From: an uncultured Caryophanales bacterium
Lineage (GTDB): Bacteria > Bacillota_I > Bacilli_A > RFN20 > CAG-826
Length of the DNA: 41,440 nt
Assembly: GCA_937873795.1 (NCBI GenBank)
Contig: CALMWE010000303.1
Span: forward strand, 1-41,440
Direction: 5' to 3'
Shown here: piece after piece, positions 1 to 10,297 of the stretch
Position numbering within the stretch: the stretch's first letter is position 1
Layout: each line of letters starts with the position of its first letter
Translations under genes and position numbers: made by a program
The notes under the pieces: generated by a model
Database searches by the model: none
The model's input: the letters and a program-made list of their open reading frames with translations, nothing else
Told to the model about the DNA's origin: nothing

Positions 1-1
1 G

Positions 2-673
2 ACGATGATGTACTACTGCCATTCCCGGTATTATGTCCCTGAGTGGTGCCGATGGTTGAACGCCGATAGCCCCAAGTATCTCACAGTTGATTCACCTGAA
101 GGAATAAACCTTTTTTCGTATTGTTGGAATAATCCAATAATGAAGGCAGATATGACTGGAAAGAATCCCGAATGGTGGAATCCCTCAACTTGGGATTGGG
201 CAAAAATTGGAATGATAGCCGCTTCTTCACTTGAAATCATTGGTGGCGTTGTCCTAATAGCTATCGGTGTTGGTGGGCCTATAGGAATGACACTGATTGG
301 AATGGGAACCGGTTCATTAATTAACGGATTTATGAATGAAAGGTCTGGAGGGACATTCGTTGCTGGTTGGGTAGGAGGGCAAATTAGTGGCGCACTGGCT
401 GGGTTTGTCCCAGTTGTTGGAGCCACTTTGGGTGGTTTTATCGGCTCAGTCACCACCGATTTTATTGATAAAGGTTGGAATGGCATAAACTGGAAAAAGG
501 CTAGTTGGTGTGCCGTATTTGCATTTGCAACAGATATACTTCCTGGAGTTGCTATGAAAGCTATGGGGGAAAGTTTATTTAAGTCAGTTACTTTGCAACT
601 GCTTCTATCATATCGAGGTGCATTTGTGGGTGCGATAATAGGAACGATAGGTTCGTTTTATAAAAACGAATAG
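2..673 (+). CDS. Rhs repeat-associated core domain protein, C-terminal fragment (5' end outside window)
   Basis: YYCHSRYYVPEWCRWLNADSPKYL..DSPEGINLFSYCWNNPI..ADMTG matches the Rhs core signature (YYx.RYY.P..GRF...D....NLY.Y..NNP....D.TG); frame is open to the window edge; followed by a Gly-rich hydrophobic tip. Confidence 0.85.
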   Translation, partial: TMMYYCHSRYYVPEWCRWLNADSPKYLTVDSPEGINLFSYCWNNPIMKADMTGKNPEWWNPSTWDWAKIGMIAASSLEIIGGVVLIAIGVGGPIGMTLIGMGTGSLINGFMNERSGGTFVAGWVGGQISGALAGFVPVVGATLGGFIGSVTTDFIDKGWNGINWKKASWCAVFAFATDILPGVAMKAMGESLFKSVTLQLLLSYRGAFVGAIIGTIGSFYKNE

Positions 674-682
674 GAGTTTGTT

Positions 683-1132
683 ATGAAGAATGGAAAAAAG
701 ATGATCAAATGGTATAAAAACATTGGCATTACGCTTTTAATTCATCTCGTTGTTCTTATATTCGATCTTTCCTACCTTTTCTACGGTAAATTTGAAAGCC
801 ATTATCTGGTTCCGTTTTTAGCATTACTGTTGGTCATAATTTTTTCATTCATATTTTCTTTGGTCACTTGGAATTCCGCAGTTTACATTGATAAAAACAA
901 GTTTTGGACTAAGAATAAAGGCAAAATTACGGAATGGAAATTTGAACAGATTATTCAATGCAGGGTATCGAAACGTTGGTATGGAAGACCCCATTTTTTC
1001 AAAATTGAAATAACTTCTAGCGCGAATCCAAATCATCTTGTTTTTGAATATAGTGCCTTTAGAGAAAGAATGATTCTTAATCTTGTGAAAGGCACTCAAG
1101 CAGAAAAAGTCTTTAGCGATGCTTTCAAGTGA
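683..1132 (+). CDS. Small membrane protein with two predicted TM segments, candidate Rhs immunity protein
   Basis: Starts 9 nt after the Rhs stop; two hydrophobic stretches (ITLLIHLVVLIFDLSYLFY, LVPFLALLLVIIFSFIFSLV) then a soluble C-terminal region; AT-rich. Confidence 0.6.
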   Translation: MKNGKKMIKWYKNIGITLLIHLVVLIFDLSYLFYGKFESHYLVPFLALLLVIIFSFIFSLVTWNSAVYIDKNKFWTKNKGKITEWKFEQIIQCRVSKRWYGRPHFFKIEITSSANPNHLVFEYSAFRERMILNLVKGTQAEKVFSDAFK

Positions 1133-1374
1133 TTATCGGCAAATTGTTTTTCTTTCATTGTTTTCAAGTATTGAGCACAGCATAGTAACAAAGAAGGTTC
1201 CTAAAGGTTTCGATACCCCACCTTTTTAGTTCTCTTTTGAATTGGAAAAATGTGAAAAGGATTTTAAAAAAAATTATTGATAAAATATACGGGTTTCATT
1301 TGCAAACGGAAAAACCAGTTTCATTTATTGGCTTTTTCTTTACGAAATATCTTCTTCGGTGTTAAACTACTTAT

Positions 1375-1571
1375 GACAAAGAAGCACTAATCGTTGACGT
1401 GTTTTATAGAAAGTCGCGGATGTGATGCAAAGCGATAAACACAAAACGAATCTCAGCTTTACGGTTTGTTCCGCAGTCCCGCGTTAAAGGCGTTGAGCGT
1501 ACATCATGGGATGTAAATTAAGGTGGTACCGCGCGCAAGCGTCCTTACAGAGGGCGTTTTTATTTTTTTAG
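1375..1571 (+). promoter_or_regulatory. T-box riboswitch (leuS leader)
   Basis: AAGGTGGTACCGCG at 1520-1533 followed by terminator GCGTCCTTacagAGGGCGTTTTT; candidate CTC specifier in AACGAATCTCAGC; directly upstream of leuS. Confidence 0.9.
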
Positions 1572-1582
1572 GAGGAAAACTT

Positions 1583-3988
1583 ATGGGTTATGATTATCTG
1601 ACGATTGAGAAGAAATGGCAAAAAGTCTGGGATGAGAAAAAAGCGTTCAAATGCGATACGCATGATTTTTCCAAGCCCAAATACTACGTCCTTGATATGT
1701 TTCCCTATCCTTCGGGCCAAGGCCTCCACGTGGGACACCCGGAAGGTTATACCGCCAGCGACATCGTCGCCCGCATGAAACGGATGCAAGGGTTTAACGT
1801 CCTTCACCCCATCGGTTGGGATGCCTTTGGTTTGCCCGCCGAACAATACGCAATCAAAACCAACCAACACCCTGGAACGTTCACGAAGAAAAACATTGAT
1901 CATTTCCGTGACCAAATCAAAATGCTTGGTTTCAGCTACGACTGGGACCGTGAAATCGCGACCACGGATGTCGACTATTACAAGTGGACCCAATGGATCT
2001 TCTTGAATCTCTACGATATGGGCCTGGCTTATGTCGAAGAAAAGCCCGTCAACTTCTGTCCCGCTTTGGGCACGGTTTTGTCTAACGAAGAAGTTATCGA
2101 CGGAAAATCCGAAGTCGGTGGTTTCCCCGTCATCCGTAAACCGATGAAACAATGGGTACTCAAGATTACCGAGTACGCCGACAAACTGCTCAAAGGTTTG
2201 GAAGGTTTGGACTGGCCGACCTCGACGCTTGAAATGCAAAAGAACTGGATTGGCAAAAGCGAAGGTTGCGAAATCACTTTCAAAGTAGCCAAAAACAGCC
2301 ATGAATTCACTGTTTTCACTACCCGTCCGGATACACTTTTTGGATGCACGTACTGCGTCTTGGCGCCCGAACATCCCTTGGTGAATGATCTCGTCACGCC
2401 CAAACAAAAAGCCGCAGTGGATGCTTACATTGCGATGACCGCGGTCAAATCCGATATGGAACGGACCGAACTCAATAAAGATAAAACCGGCGTCTTTACC
2501 GGTGCTTTCGCCATTAACCCCGTCAACGGCAAAAAGGTCCCGATTTGGGTCGCCGATTATGTCCTTGCCTCGTATGGCTCCGGCGCCGTGATGGCGGTTC
2601 CCGCTCACGATGAACGCGACTATGCGTTTGCCAAAAAGTATGATCTTCCGATGATTCAAGTCCTCGAAGGCGATATTTCTCAAAACGCATTCGTCGATGA
2701 TGCCAAACACATCAACTCCGAATTCATGAATGGCTTGAACGTGGCCGATGCCAAAGAAGCGATGATCAACCATTTGGAAAAAGAAGGACACGGAAAACGC
2801 AAAATTAACTTCAAGCTCCGCGATTGGCTCTTCAGCCGTCAACGTTACTGGGGTGAGCCCATCCCGATGGTGGCGATTGATGAAGACCACAAAGTCTATC
2901 CGCTTGCCAAAGAAGATTTGCCTTTGGTCCTTCCCGAATTGGAAGAATATAAACCCAGCGGTACTGGTGAATCACCCTTGGTTCACGCGACCGAATGGTT
3001 GCATACGACCTATGACGGAAAACCTGCGACCCGCGAAACCAATACGATGCCGCAATGGGCGGGTTCGTGCTGGTATTACATCCGTTATCTGGATCCCAAA
3101 AATACCGAAGCCATTGCCGATCCCAAGTTGATCGAACACTGGTTGCCGGTTGACCTCTACATCGGTGGTGCCGAACACGCTGTCTTGCACTTGCTCTATG
3201 CCCGTTTCTGGCACAAAGCGCTCTACGATCTGGGTGTTGTCAAAACACCCGAACCGTTCCAACGCCTGTTCCATCAAGGCATGATTCTCGGTTCCAACGG
3301 TGAAAAAATGAGCAAATCCCGCGGTAACGTCGTCAATCCCGATGATATCGTCCAAAATTACGGCGCTGATACGTTGCGTCTTTATGAGATGTTTATGGGA
3401 CCTTTGGAAGCCTCGCTACCGTGGTCCGATAGCGGTCTCGACGGTTCGAAACGTTTCCTTGACCGTGTGTACCGGATTTTCACCGAACCCGAATTCACAT
3501 CCAAGTTCAGTCCGACCTCCAGCGGTGAACTCGATTACGTTTATCACTACTCCGTGAAGAAAGTCAGCGATGACTACGAACATCTCCAATTCAATACAGC
3601 GATTTCGCAAATGATGATCTTTACCAACGAAGTCTACCGTGCCAAATCCATCTGTATTCCGTATCTTGAAGGCTTTGTGAAGATGCTCTCCTGCATCGCG
3701 CCGCACCTCGGTGAAGAACTGTGGTCCATGCTCGGTCATAAAGATTTGATCGTCTATCAACCCTGGCCGAAATACGAAGAAAGCAAGCTGATCAAGTCCG
3801 AAATCGAAATTGCCCTGCAAGTCAACGGTAAATTGCGCAATTCCGTGAAAGTTCCCTCGGACATTTCCGAAGCGGACATGGAAAAAGTGGCATTAGCCGA
3901 TGAAGCAGTGCAACGGCATACTGCAGGGAAAACGATTAAAAAGGTCATTGTCGTTAAAGGCAAAATCGTCAATATTGTCGCAATCTAA
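1583..3988 (+). CDS. leuS: Leucyl-tRNA synthetase
   Basis: [22 protein letters not shown]..., HIGH-like [28 protein letters not shown] before ATG; the ORF-track start at 1523 lies inside the T-box. Confidence 0.97.
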   Translation: MGYDYLTIEKKWQKVWDEKKAFKCDTHDFSKPKYYVLDMFPYPSGQGLHVGHPEGYTASDIVARMKRMQGFNVLHPIGWDAFGLPAEQYAIKTNQHPGTFTKKNIDHFRDQIKMLGFSYDWDREIATTDVDYYKWTQWIFLNLYDMGLAYVEEKPVNFCPALGTVLSNEEVIDGKSEVGGFPVIRKPMKQWVLKITEYADKLLKGLEGLDWPTSTLEMQKNWIGKSEGCEITFKVAKNSHEFTVFTTRPDTLFGCTYCVLAPEHPLVNDLVTPKQKAAVDAYIAMTAVKSDMERTELNKDKTGVFTGAFAINPVNGKKVPIWVADYVLASYGSGAVMAVPAHDERDYAFAKKYDLPMIQVLEGDISQNAFVDDAKHINSEFMNGLNVADAKEAMINHLEKEGHGKRKINFKLRDWLFSRQRYWGEPIPMVAIDEDHKVYPLAKEDLPLVLPELEEYKPSGTGESPLVHATEWLHTTYDGKPATRETNTMPQWAGSCWYYIRYLDPKNTEAIADPKLIEHWLPVDLYIGGAEHAVLHLLYARFWHKALYDLGVVKTPEPFQRLFHQGMILGSNGEKMSKSRGNVVNPDDIVQNYGADTLRLYEMFMGPLEASLPWSDSGLDGSKRFLDRVYRIFTEPEFTSKFSPTSSGELDYVYHYSVKKVSDDYEHLQFNTAISQMMIFTNEVYRAKSICIPYLEGFVKMLSCIAPHLGEELWSMLGHKDLIVYQPWPKYEESKLIKSEIEIALQVNGKLRNSVKVPSDISEADMEKVALADEAVQRHTAGKTIKKVIVVKGKIVNIVAI

Positions 3989-3994
3989 GCAAAC

Positions 3995-4030
3995 AAAAAG
4001 GAGCGGTGGCGAACCGCTCCTTCTTTTTTA
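3995..4030 (+). terminator. Rho-independent terminator after leuS
   Basis: GGAGCGG-tggcga-CCGCTCC followed by TTCTTTTTT. Confidence 0.85.
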
Positions 4031-4035
4031 ATGGA

Positions 4036-5037
4036 TTACTTTAATTCATTGGAAACTTCAACGTAGTCATCAAGGTCATCCGGGAAAGTCACGGCGACCG
4101 TTTTGTTGACGTCGGTCAGATCGATGTGAACGAATCCCGCAATCGAGATTTCGCTGGTTGCATAAGCAACGTAAGAACCGGCGCTGTAATCGTATTCGGT
4201 CGCTTCATTGGTGATATCGAGGTCGACATCCACGTAGAACTTATTGAAGTAGCCGTCGGCGGAAATGCCTAACACGATTTGGAGCTTGGTTAAGGTCAGC
4301 ATCGATTCGATTTCGCCTTGGAGCGAAGACATGATTTCATCGAGTTGAGAAGAAGTGTAGCTGGTTAAATCAACACCTTGCATCTCCATCATGTCAACGT
4401 AGAGATTGACGATGTCATCGATCGTAATGTTGTAGGTTACGGTCAAATCGCCGTTTTTCTCAGTGGCTTTGGTATCGGCAATGTCGGTTAAGAAGGGCAG
4501 AAGTTGTTCCATATCGAAGACTTCTTCGGAAATAGAAGTGACTTCAGACGAAATTCCTAACGCTTCGGCTAAGTTGCCAACGAAATATTTGACTTGTGTC
4601 TCATCACCGGAACTGATTTCAAAGATTTCAGTCGCTTGTGAGCCATCCGCGTAAACATAGCCATCTTTCAAATATCCATTGACTGTTTGGGTCATGGACA
4701 TCGAAGACCCAGGCTCGCTTTCGGTAAAGCTGACCTCGGCATGGAGTGACGCTTCTGCTTCGCCCCAGATGTCATTCGCGCGAAGTTCCAATGACGCGGA
4801 ACCGGACGCGGTGAATTCTTCATCCGTTTCGCCTTCATCGATATAATCGAAGGATTCCGAAACACTGGCTTCTGCTTCAATCGAAAGGACAAAGGAAGCC
4901 ATATCGGTACTCGTCATTTTCGACATCGCGGCGATGACGCGATCATTGGCAGCCGCGGCATCCACTGGGGTCGTGCCACAACCCACTAAACCAAATGCAG
5001 CTAATGTAAGTAATGATAATGTAATTAACTTTTTCAT
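4036..5037 (-). CDS. Putative secreted lipoprotein of unknown function
   Basis: Signal peptide with lipobox MKKLITLSLLTLAAFGLVGCG; Ser/Glu-rich exported body. Confidence 0.7.
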   Translation of the reverse strand: MKKLITLSLLTLAAFGLVGCGTTPVDAAAANDRVIAAMSKMTSTDMASFVLSIEAEASVSESFDYIDEGETDEEFTASGSASLELRANDIWGEAEASLHAEVSFTESEPGSSMSMTQTVNGYLKDGYVYADGSQATEIFEISSGDETQVKYFVGNLAEALGISSEVTSISEEVFDMEQLLPFLTDIADTKATEKNGDLTVTYNITIDDIVNLYVDMMEMQGVDLTSYTSSQLDEIMSSLQGEIESMLTLTKLQIVLGISADGYFNKFYVDVDLDITNEATEYDYSAGSYVAYATSEISIAGFVHIDLTDVNKTVAVTFPDDLDDYVEVSNELK

Positions 5038-5185
5038 TCAAACAACCTCCTGGACATATTTTAGCATAAATTCGGAAACATATACGATTAAAGTAAGAAT
5101 CAGGATTCTTGCGGAAGCGCGCGCGGAAAGACTATAATAAAGACGCACGATACTCGGTGAACGAGATTGTAGCGGAGGAAAATCT

Positions 5186-5965
5186 ATGATTTTATGTGTC
5201 GACATGGGAAACACCGATATCAAAATCGGGGTATTCAAAGATGACAAAGTGCTTTCGACGTTCCGAACCGCGACCGATAAGAAGAAAAGTTCTGATGAAT
5301 ACGAACTTATCCTGAGTTCGTTCATGAGTGATAAAAAGTACAAAAAGGAAGATTTCAGGGGCGGCATCCTTGCCAGTGTAGTCCCTTCTTTGACCATTGC
5401 CTTAAAAGAAGCCATTGAAGCTTCCTTTGGAGTCACCCCGTTGATTGTCGGCAAAGGATTGAAAAACGGTCTTTCCATCCGTATCGATAACCCCAACGAA
5501 TTAGGCGCGGACCTTGTCGCTGATGCGGTGGGTGCGATCCATCAATTTGGTTATCCTGTCCTCATTGCGGACCTTGGGACTGCGACCAAAATCTGCGTCG
5601 TGGACAAAGTCGGTGCGTTCGTCGGATGCGTTTTCGCTCCCGGACTCAAACTCTCCGTTTCGGCCCTCATCGGCGGAACCGCACAACTGCCTGAAATTAC
5701 TTTAGAACAACCCAAAAAGATTATCGGCAAGAATACCCCCGACTCCATGAACAGTGGGGCCATCTACGGTACTTCGGCCATGATCAAAGCGTTATCCGAA
5801 GACATTGAAAAAGAACTCGGTTATCCCTGCAAACGGGTATTGACCGGTGGTTATGGTCGTTTCTTCAAAGATTCCTTGAAAGATAGTTTCAACTTTATCC
5901 CTGATTTAGCGCTTCAAGGCCTTTTAAAAATTTACCAAAAGAATGAGGGAACCAAAAATGCGTAA
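5186..5965 (+). CDS. coaX: Type III pantothenate kinase
   Basis: MILCVDMGNTDIKIGVF, ADLVADAVGA, DLGTATKICVVD, FVGCVFAPGL motifs. Confidence 0.93.
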   Translation: MILCVDMGNTDIKIGVFKDDKVLSTFRTATDKKKSSDEYELILSSFMSDKKYKKEDFRGGILASVVPSLTIALKEAIEASFGVTPLIVGKGLKNGLSIRIDNPNELGADLVADAVGAIHQFGYPVLIADLGTATKICVVDKVGAFVGCVFAPGLKLSVSALIGGTAQLPEITLEQPKKIIGKNTPDSMNSGAIYGTSAMIKALSEDIEKELGYPCKRVLTGGYGRFFKDSLKDSFNFIPDLALQGLLKIYQKNEGTKNA

Positions 5966-6563
5966 CAAGAAAATTCGCAGCATGGTCCTGACGGCCATGT
6001 TTATCGCCCTGATGACGTTAATGACCTTTGTTCCTCAAATCGGCTTCATTCAAATTACGCCGGTCATCGCGTTTACGTTGCTTCATATTCCCGTTCTGGT
6101 CGGTGCTTACCTCTATGGCTGGAAATACGGTTTAGTCCTCGGCTTCGCCTTTGGCGTTTTGTCTTTTTTAAGAGCGTTAATCTCGCCGACCACCGTTTTG
6201 GACGCGATGTTCGTCAACCCGTTAATCTCCATTGTTCCAAGGATTCTCTTCGGTTTAGCCGCGGGATTCTTCTTTGAACTGCTTCGGAAATTCAAAAGCA
6301 TTTATGTGCGTTGGATTTTCGTCGCTCTGTCCTGCGCCGTCTTAACGATTTTTCACAGCACTTTAGTCTTAACGATGTTAGGTTTATTCGAAGGTCCTGG
6401 CATCGCGGCCGGCAGCGGGAGCACTTACTGGGCCCTGATGGGCACCATCATCGGCACCAACGGTGTTTCTGAAGCGGTTGTGGCTTTTATCCTCGTTCCC
6501 CTGATCTGTTTTGCTTTAATGAAAGCAAGTGGTCAGAAAACCATCGAAAAAAGAGCAAAATAA
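5958..6563 (+). CDS. ECF transporter S component (candidate pantothenate-specific PanT-like)
   Basis: About 6 TM, small hydrophobic protein; TAMFIALMTLMTFVPQIGFIQITPVIAFTLLHIPVLVGAYLYG typical of S components; overlaps the coaX 3' end. Confidence 0.75.
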   Translation: MRNKKIRSMVLTAMFIALMTLMTFVPQIGFIQITPVIAFTLLHIPVLVGAYLYGWKYGLVLGFAFGVLSFLRALISPTTVLDAMFVNPLISIVPRILFGLAAGFFFELLRKFKSIYVRWIFVALSCAVLTIFHSTLVLTMLGLFEGPGIAAGSGSTYWALMGTIIGTNGVSEAVVAFILVPLICFALMKASGQKTIEKRAK

Positions 6564-6590
6564 GCGTAATATTTTTTTGGGAGAATCTCT

Positions 6591-7946
6591 ATGAAAATCA
6601 ACTACTCGAAAATCACCGAAGGCAACTACGAAAGAGCTAAGGCCGAACTCTCAAAATGGGTTCAAATCAATTCCATTCATGACGATAAGACCGTGGCTCC
6701 CGGAAAACCGTTCGGAGAAGGCGTCTATCAAGCACTCCGCTTTATCGGCCACCTCGCCGAAAGCGAAGGTTTTAAAGTCGATTATTGCGATGGCTATGCC
6801 ACCGAAATCAGTTATGGCGAAGGACCCATTATCGGGATTTATTCGCACTGCGACGTCGTACCCGTGTCCGGAGAATGGAAACATTCACCGTTCAGCGGAA
6901 TCATCGAAGGCGATCAAATGTTTGGTCGCGGTACCAGCGATGACAAAGGTCCCGGCCTCGCCGCGTTCTTTGCCCTCAAAGCTTTGAAAGACCAAGGCCT
7001 CATCAAGGGCTTTCAAGTCCGTCATGTCGTCGGCGGAAACGAAGAAAAAGGTTCCCGTTGCCTCGATTACTATTTCCACCATTTGGGCCGTCCAAATCCC
7101 AAATACGGATTCACTCCCGATGCCGATTTCCCTTTAATCTACGGTGAAAAAGGCATTTCCAACTACCAAACCCGCTTACAATCCAAACTCGGTCCGGTGC
7201 TCTCGATTGAAGCCGGTGTGGTGGCAAACTCCGTCATCGACCTCGCCAAAGCCACCCTTTCTGAAAAAGGAACACTTGAAGAAGTCCTAAAGAAGTATGG
7301 CTTTGTTTACACTCTTGAAAAAGAAAAAGACCACTATGTGGTGACCCTCAAAGGCAAAGCCGCTCACGGTTCGATTCCCGAATTCGGGATCAACGCCGGG
7401 GTTCAACTCATCAAAGCCTTAGGCGAAGCGTTCGACCTAGCCCCTTTAACCACCCTCGCCAATCTTTATGCTGATCCCAGCGGCAAGTCCCTCAACGAAT
7501 TCTATGAATCCAAATTACTACACGCCACGACCTATAACGTCGGCTTGATTTCTTACGATGGAAAAGAATTCTCACTCATTTGCAACTTCCGTTATCCCGA
7601 AACCGTCAATCCTTTGGATGTCATCGCCCGTATCGGCGATAAATCTCCCGGTGAGACGCGCGTTTTATCGACTTCCCGATCGCTTTTGATGGATCCGGAA
7701 AGCCCAATGATCAAAACCTTGTTGGGTGTTTATCAACAAGAAACCGGCGATACGACTACGCCAATCATGGCCATCGGTGGAGGCACCTACGCCAAGGAAG
7801 CCCAAAACACCGTGGCTTTCGGCAGCAAATTTCCCGATAAGAATGACCATATCCACGAAGCCAACGAAAAAATCGATCTCGAGGACTTCAAAAAGAGCAT
7901 GGCTATCTACGCTCACGCCATCCACGCTTTGGGAAATCTCCAATGA
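6591..7946 (+). CDS. pepV: M20 family dipeptidase, PepV-like
   Basis: GIYSHCDVVPVSGEWKHSPF, GRGTSDDKGP, GGNEEKGSRCLDYY, YGFTPDADFPLIYGEKG. Confidence 0.9.
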   Translation: MKINYSKITEGNYERAKAELSKWVQINSIHDDKTVAPGKPFGEGVYQALRFIGHLAESEGFKVDYCDGYATEISYGEGPIIGIYSHCDVVPVSGEWKHSPFSGIIEGDQMFGRGTSDDKGPGLAAFFALKALKDQGLIKGFQVRHVVGGNEEKGSRCLDYYFHHLGRPNPKYGFTPDADFPLIYGEKGISNYQTRLQSKLGPVLSIEAGVVANSVIDLAKATLSEKGTLEEVLKKYGFVYTLEKEKDHYVVTLKGKAAHGSIPEFGINAGVQLIKALGEAFDLAPLTTLANLYADPSGKSLNEFYESKLLHATTYNVGLISYDGKEFSLICNFRYPETVNPLDVIARIGDKSPGETRVLSTSRSLLMDPESPMIKTLLGVYQQETGDTTTPIMAIGGGTYAKEAQNTVAFGSKFPDKNDHIHEANEKIDLEDFKKSMAIYAHAIHALGNLQ

Positions 7947-8617
7947 GAATGAAACATAAGCCTTGGGCGGAACCCTATTTGGCCGCACATCCCGACGTTG
8001 TCTTGACCCCTTCCGAAATCACTTCCGATCGCGGCAAGACCTTTCTGCATTTGACGCCGCTCTATTTGGAAATCGGCACGGGCAAAGGCGACTTCATCGT
8101 TGGCATGGCCCAAAAGTATCCCGATGCGTATTTCCTTGGTATTGAAAAATCTTCAACCGCCCTTGCCATCACGGCCAAAAAAGTGGTGGAAGCCAAGTTA
8201 ACCAATGTCATGCTGCTCAATGACGACGCCCTCTTGATTTTGGATTTATTCCCCGAGCAAACGATCCAAGCCATCTTCCTCAACTTCTCCGACCCGTGGC
8301 CCAAGAAAAAACATTCCAAACGCCGCTTAACCAACGAAAAAGTTTTAGGAACCTATTACCGGCTGCTGAAAAAGCTCGGGAAAATCTATTTGAAAGCTGC
8401 CAATCCTGGCGTATTCGAATTCAGTTATGAAAATTTTTCCAACATGGCCTACGATATCTTGGAATACACGCATGATTACGATGGCCTTGATGCCTTTGAT
8501 TATCCCACCGAATATGAAACCAAATTCCGCGCGCAACATATTGCCATCAATCGCTTGATTGTCCAAAAAGGAGAACACACCCATGAAACTAACCCCACGT
8601 CAACGGAAGCTGTTTAA
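7943..8617 (+). CDS. trmB: tRNA (guanine-N7-)-methyltransferase
   Basis: LEIGTGKGDFIVGMA, NFSDPWPKKKHSKRRL motif; ATGA overlap with pepV. Confidence 0.95.
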   Translation: MRMKHKPWAEPYLAAHPDVVLTPSEITSDRGKTFLHLTPLYLEIGTGKGDFIVGMAQKYPDAYFLGIEKSSTALAITAKKVVEAKLTNVMLLNDDALLILDLFPEQTIQAIFLNFSDPWPKKKHSKRRLTNEKVLGTYYRLLKKLGKIYLKAANPGVFEFSYENFSNMAYDILEYTHDYDGLDAFDYPTEYETKFRAQHIAINRLIVQKGEHTHETNPTSTEAV

Positions 8618-9671
8618 GACTCTGAGCGAACTCAACGGCGTCTCCGGCCAAGAAAACGAGATCGCCGCGTATTTACGTGCCGCTTATCGCGATCTTGGTT
8701 ATCCCATCGTCACCGATAATTTAGGCAGTATTTTTGCTTATAAGAAAAGCAATCTTGCCAACGCTCCCAAAGTGATGGTCGTGGGCCATATGGATGAAGT
8801 CGGTTTCATCGTTCTCAGCCTCGAGAAAAACGGTATGCTCAAAGGCCACCCCATCGGTGGTTTGAATAACCAAACCTTGACCGCTCAACGCGTATGCTTA
8901 AAAACCCGATCCGGGGAGTATCTCCACGGCGCTATTGGCGCGGTTCCGCCCCATTTATTAACGGAAGCCGAACGTGAAAAACCCACCGAAATCAAAAACA
9001 TGCTCTTTGATTTTGGTTTCCGCTCCCGTGAAGAAGCCGAAAAAGCCGGCGTCTATGTCGGCGCCATGATGGTGGTCGAAGGACCTTTCCAAGAAATCAA
9101 TGGCGGCGAACGCATTTTGGGCAAAGCCTTCGATGACCGTTACGGCATTATCCTCGGTCTCGAAATCCTCATCGACTTCAAAGACATTGACCTTCCGTTT
9201 GACCTTTATGTCGGCGGTTCCGTCCAAGAAGAAGTCGGCTGCCGCGGTGCGATTACCTCCAGTTATTTCATCAACCCCGATATGGCGATTGTCCTTGACT
9301 GCTCACCCTCGCGTGACAGCAGCGGCGACAAGAAAGAATTCGGCCAATTGGGCGAAGGCGTCTTGCTCCGTTACATCGACGGCACGATGATTGCCCGTCC
9401 CGAACTTTTAGCCTTCCAACGCCTCTGTGCCGAAAAGGCCCATGTCAAATGCCAATACTTTGATTCTCCGGGTGGCACCGATGCGGGACAAATCCATAAG
9501 AACCGCGAAGGTGTTTTGACCCTCACGCATTGCCTCTGCGCACGCAGCATCCACACCAATTCCACGATCCTAGATGTGGAGGATTACAACGCGGCCAAAA
9601 AGTCGCTTGTCTACATGCTCAAACATTTGGATGAAAAGAAAATCGCCGAATTACGAGGAGACGTTCAATGA
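8583..9671 (+). CDS. M42 family aminopeptidase (glutamyl aminopeptidase / YsdC-type)
   Basis: GHMDEVGFIV, KAFDDRYG, GSVQEEVGCRGA, GGTDAG motifs; start trimmed to MKLTPRQRK. Confidence 0.9.
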   Translation: MKLTPRQRKLFKTLSELNGVSGQENEIAAYLRAAYRDLGYPIVTDNLGSIFAYKKSNLANAPKVMVVGHMDEVGFIVLSLEKNGMLKGHPIGGLNNQTLTAQRVCLKTRSGEYLHGAIGAVPPHLLTEAEREKPTEIKNMLFDFGFRSREEAEKAGVYVGAMMVVEGPFQEINGGERILGKAFDDRYGIILGLEILIDFKDIDLPFDLYVGGSVQEEVGCRGAITSSYFINPDMAIVLDCSPSRDSSGDKKEFGQLGEGVLLRYIDGTMIARPELLAFQRLCAEKAHVKCQYFDSPGGTDAGQIHKNREGVLTLTHCLCARSIHTNSTILDVEDYNAAKKSLVYMLKHLDEKKIAELRGDVQ

Positions 9672-10297
9672 AAGCTCATCTGTTCTATAATTTCCACACC
9701 ATCGGGGATGTCTTGATGATCGTCATCGATGCAAAAGTCAAACCCACCCGCGTGGAGAAAAAAGAAAATGTCGTTGCCTTATACCAAGAAGACCGTCTCA
9801 TCGGGGTCAACATCCTTTCCTTTTCCGAAATCGTGAAAATGAAAAGCACGGGGCTGATCCTGCTCCCGCCCAAGCAACTCATCGATGTGATTAATCACAT
9901 CCTTCGTAACGCTCAACTCGAAACGCTCGATGCCATCGACGAAAGCGGATTTAAAATCGGAAAAGTTTTATCCTGCGAAGAACATCCTGACAGCGACCAT
10001 CTTCATGTTTGTAAAGTCGACGTGGGCGACAAGGTTCTGGATATCGTTTGTGGCGCTCCCAATGTCGTCGAAGGTATGAAAACCGTCGTGGCGATGCCCG
10101 GTACGATGATGTTTGACGGCAGCGAAATCGTTCCTTCCGAACTTCGTGGCGTTGCCTCTTCCGGCATGCTTTGTTCCCCGCGTGAACTGCATTTAGAAAA
10201 TGCCCCGCAAGTTCGCGGCTTGATTGTCCTCGATGCGAATGCCCCGGTGGGGCAAGACTTCTTTAAATATATAGGAGAAACCACCCATGGAAATTGA
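9668..10297 (+). CDS. ytpR: YtpR family tRNA-binding (EMAP/OB-fold) protein
   Basis: GKVLSCEEHPDSDHLHVCKVDVGDKVLDIVCGAPNV tRNA-binding domain; N-terminus YtpR-like. Confidence 0.88.
   Translation: MKAHLFYNFHTIGDVLMIVIDAKVKPTRVEKKENVVALYQEDRLIGVNILSFSEIVKMKSTGLILLPPKQLIDVINHILRNAQLETLDAIDESGFKIGKVLSCEEHPDSDHLHVCKVDVGDKVLDIVCGAPNVVEGMKTVVAMPGTMMFDGSEIVPSELRGVASSGMLCSPRELHLENAPQVRGLIVLDANAPVGQDFFKYIGETTHGN

Noticed and set aside
31-486. 151-aa minus-strand ORF opposite the Rhs tip
   Set aside because: Pro/Ile-rich shadow translation of Gly-rich coding sequence.
1523-1582. Upstream extension of LeuS in the ORF track
   Set aside because: Lies inside the T-box antiterminator/terminator; the true start with an SD is at 1583. 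The same applies to the ThrS extension (27234-27305).
1568-2890. 440-aa minus-strand ORF opposite leuS
   Set aside because: Antisense shadow of a conserved leuS; composition is not protein-like and there is no independent start context.
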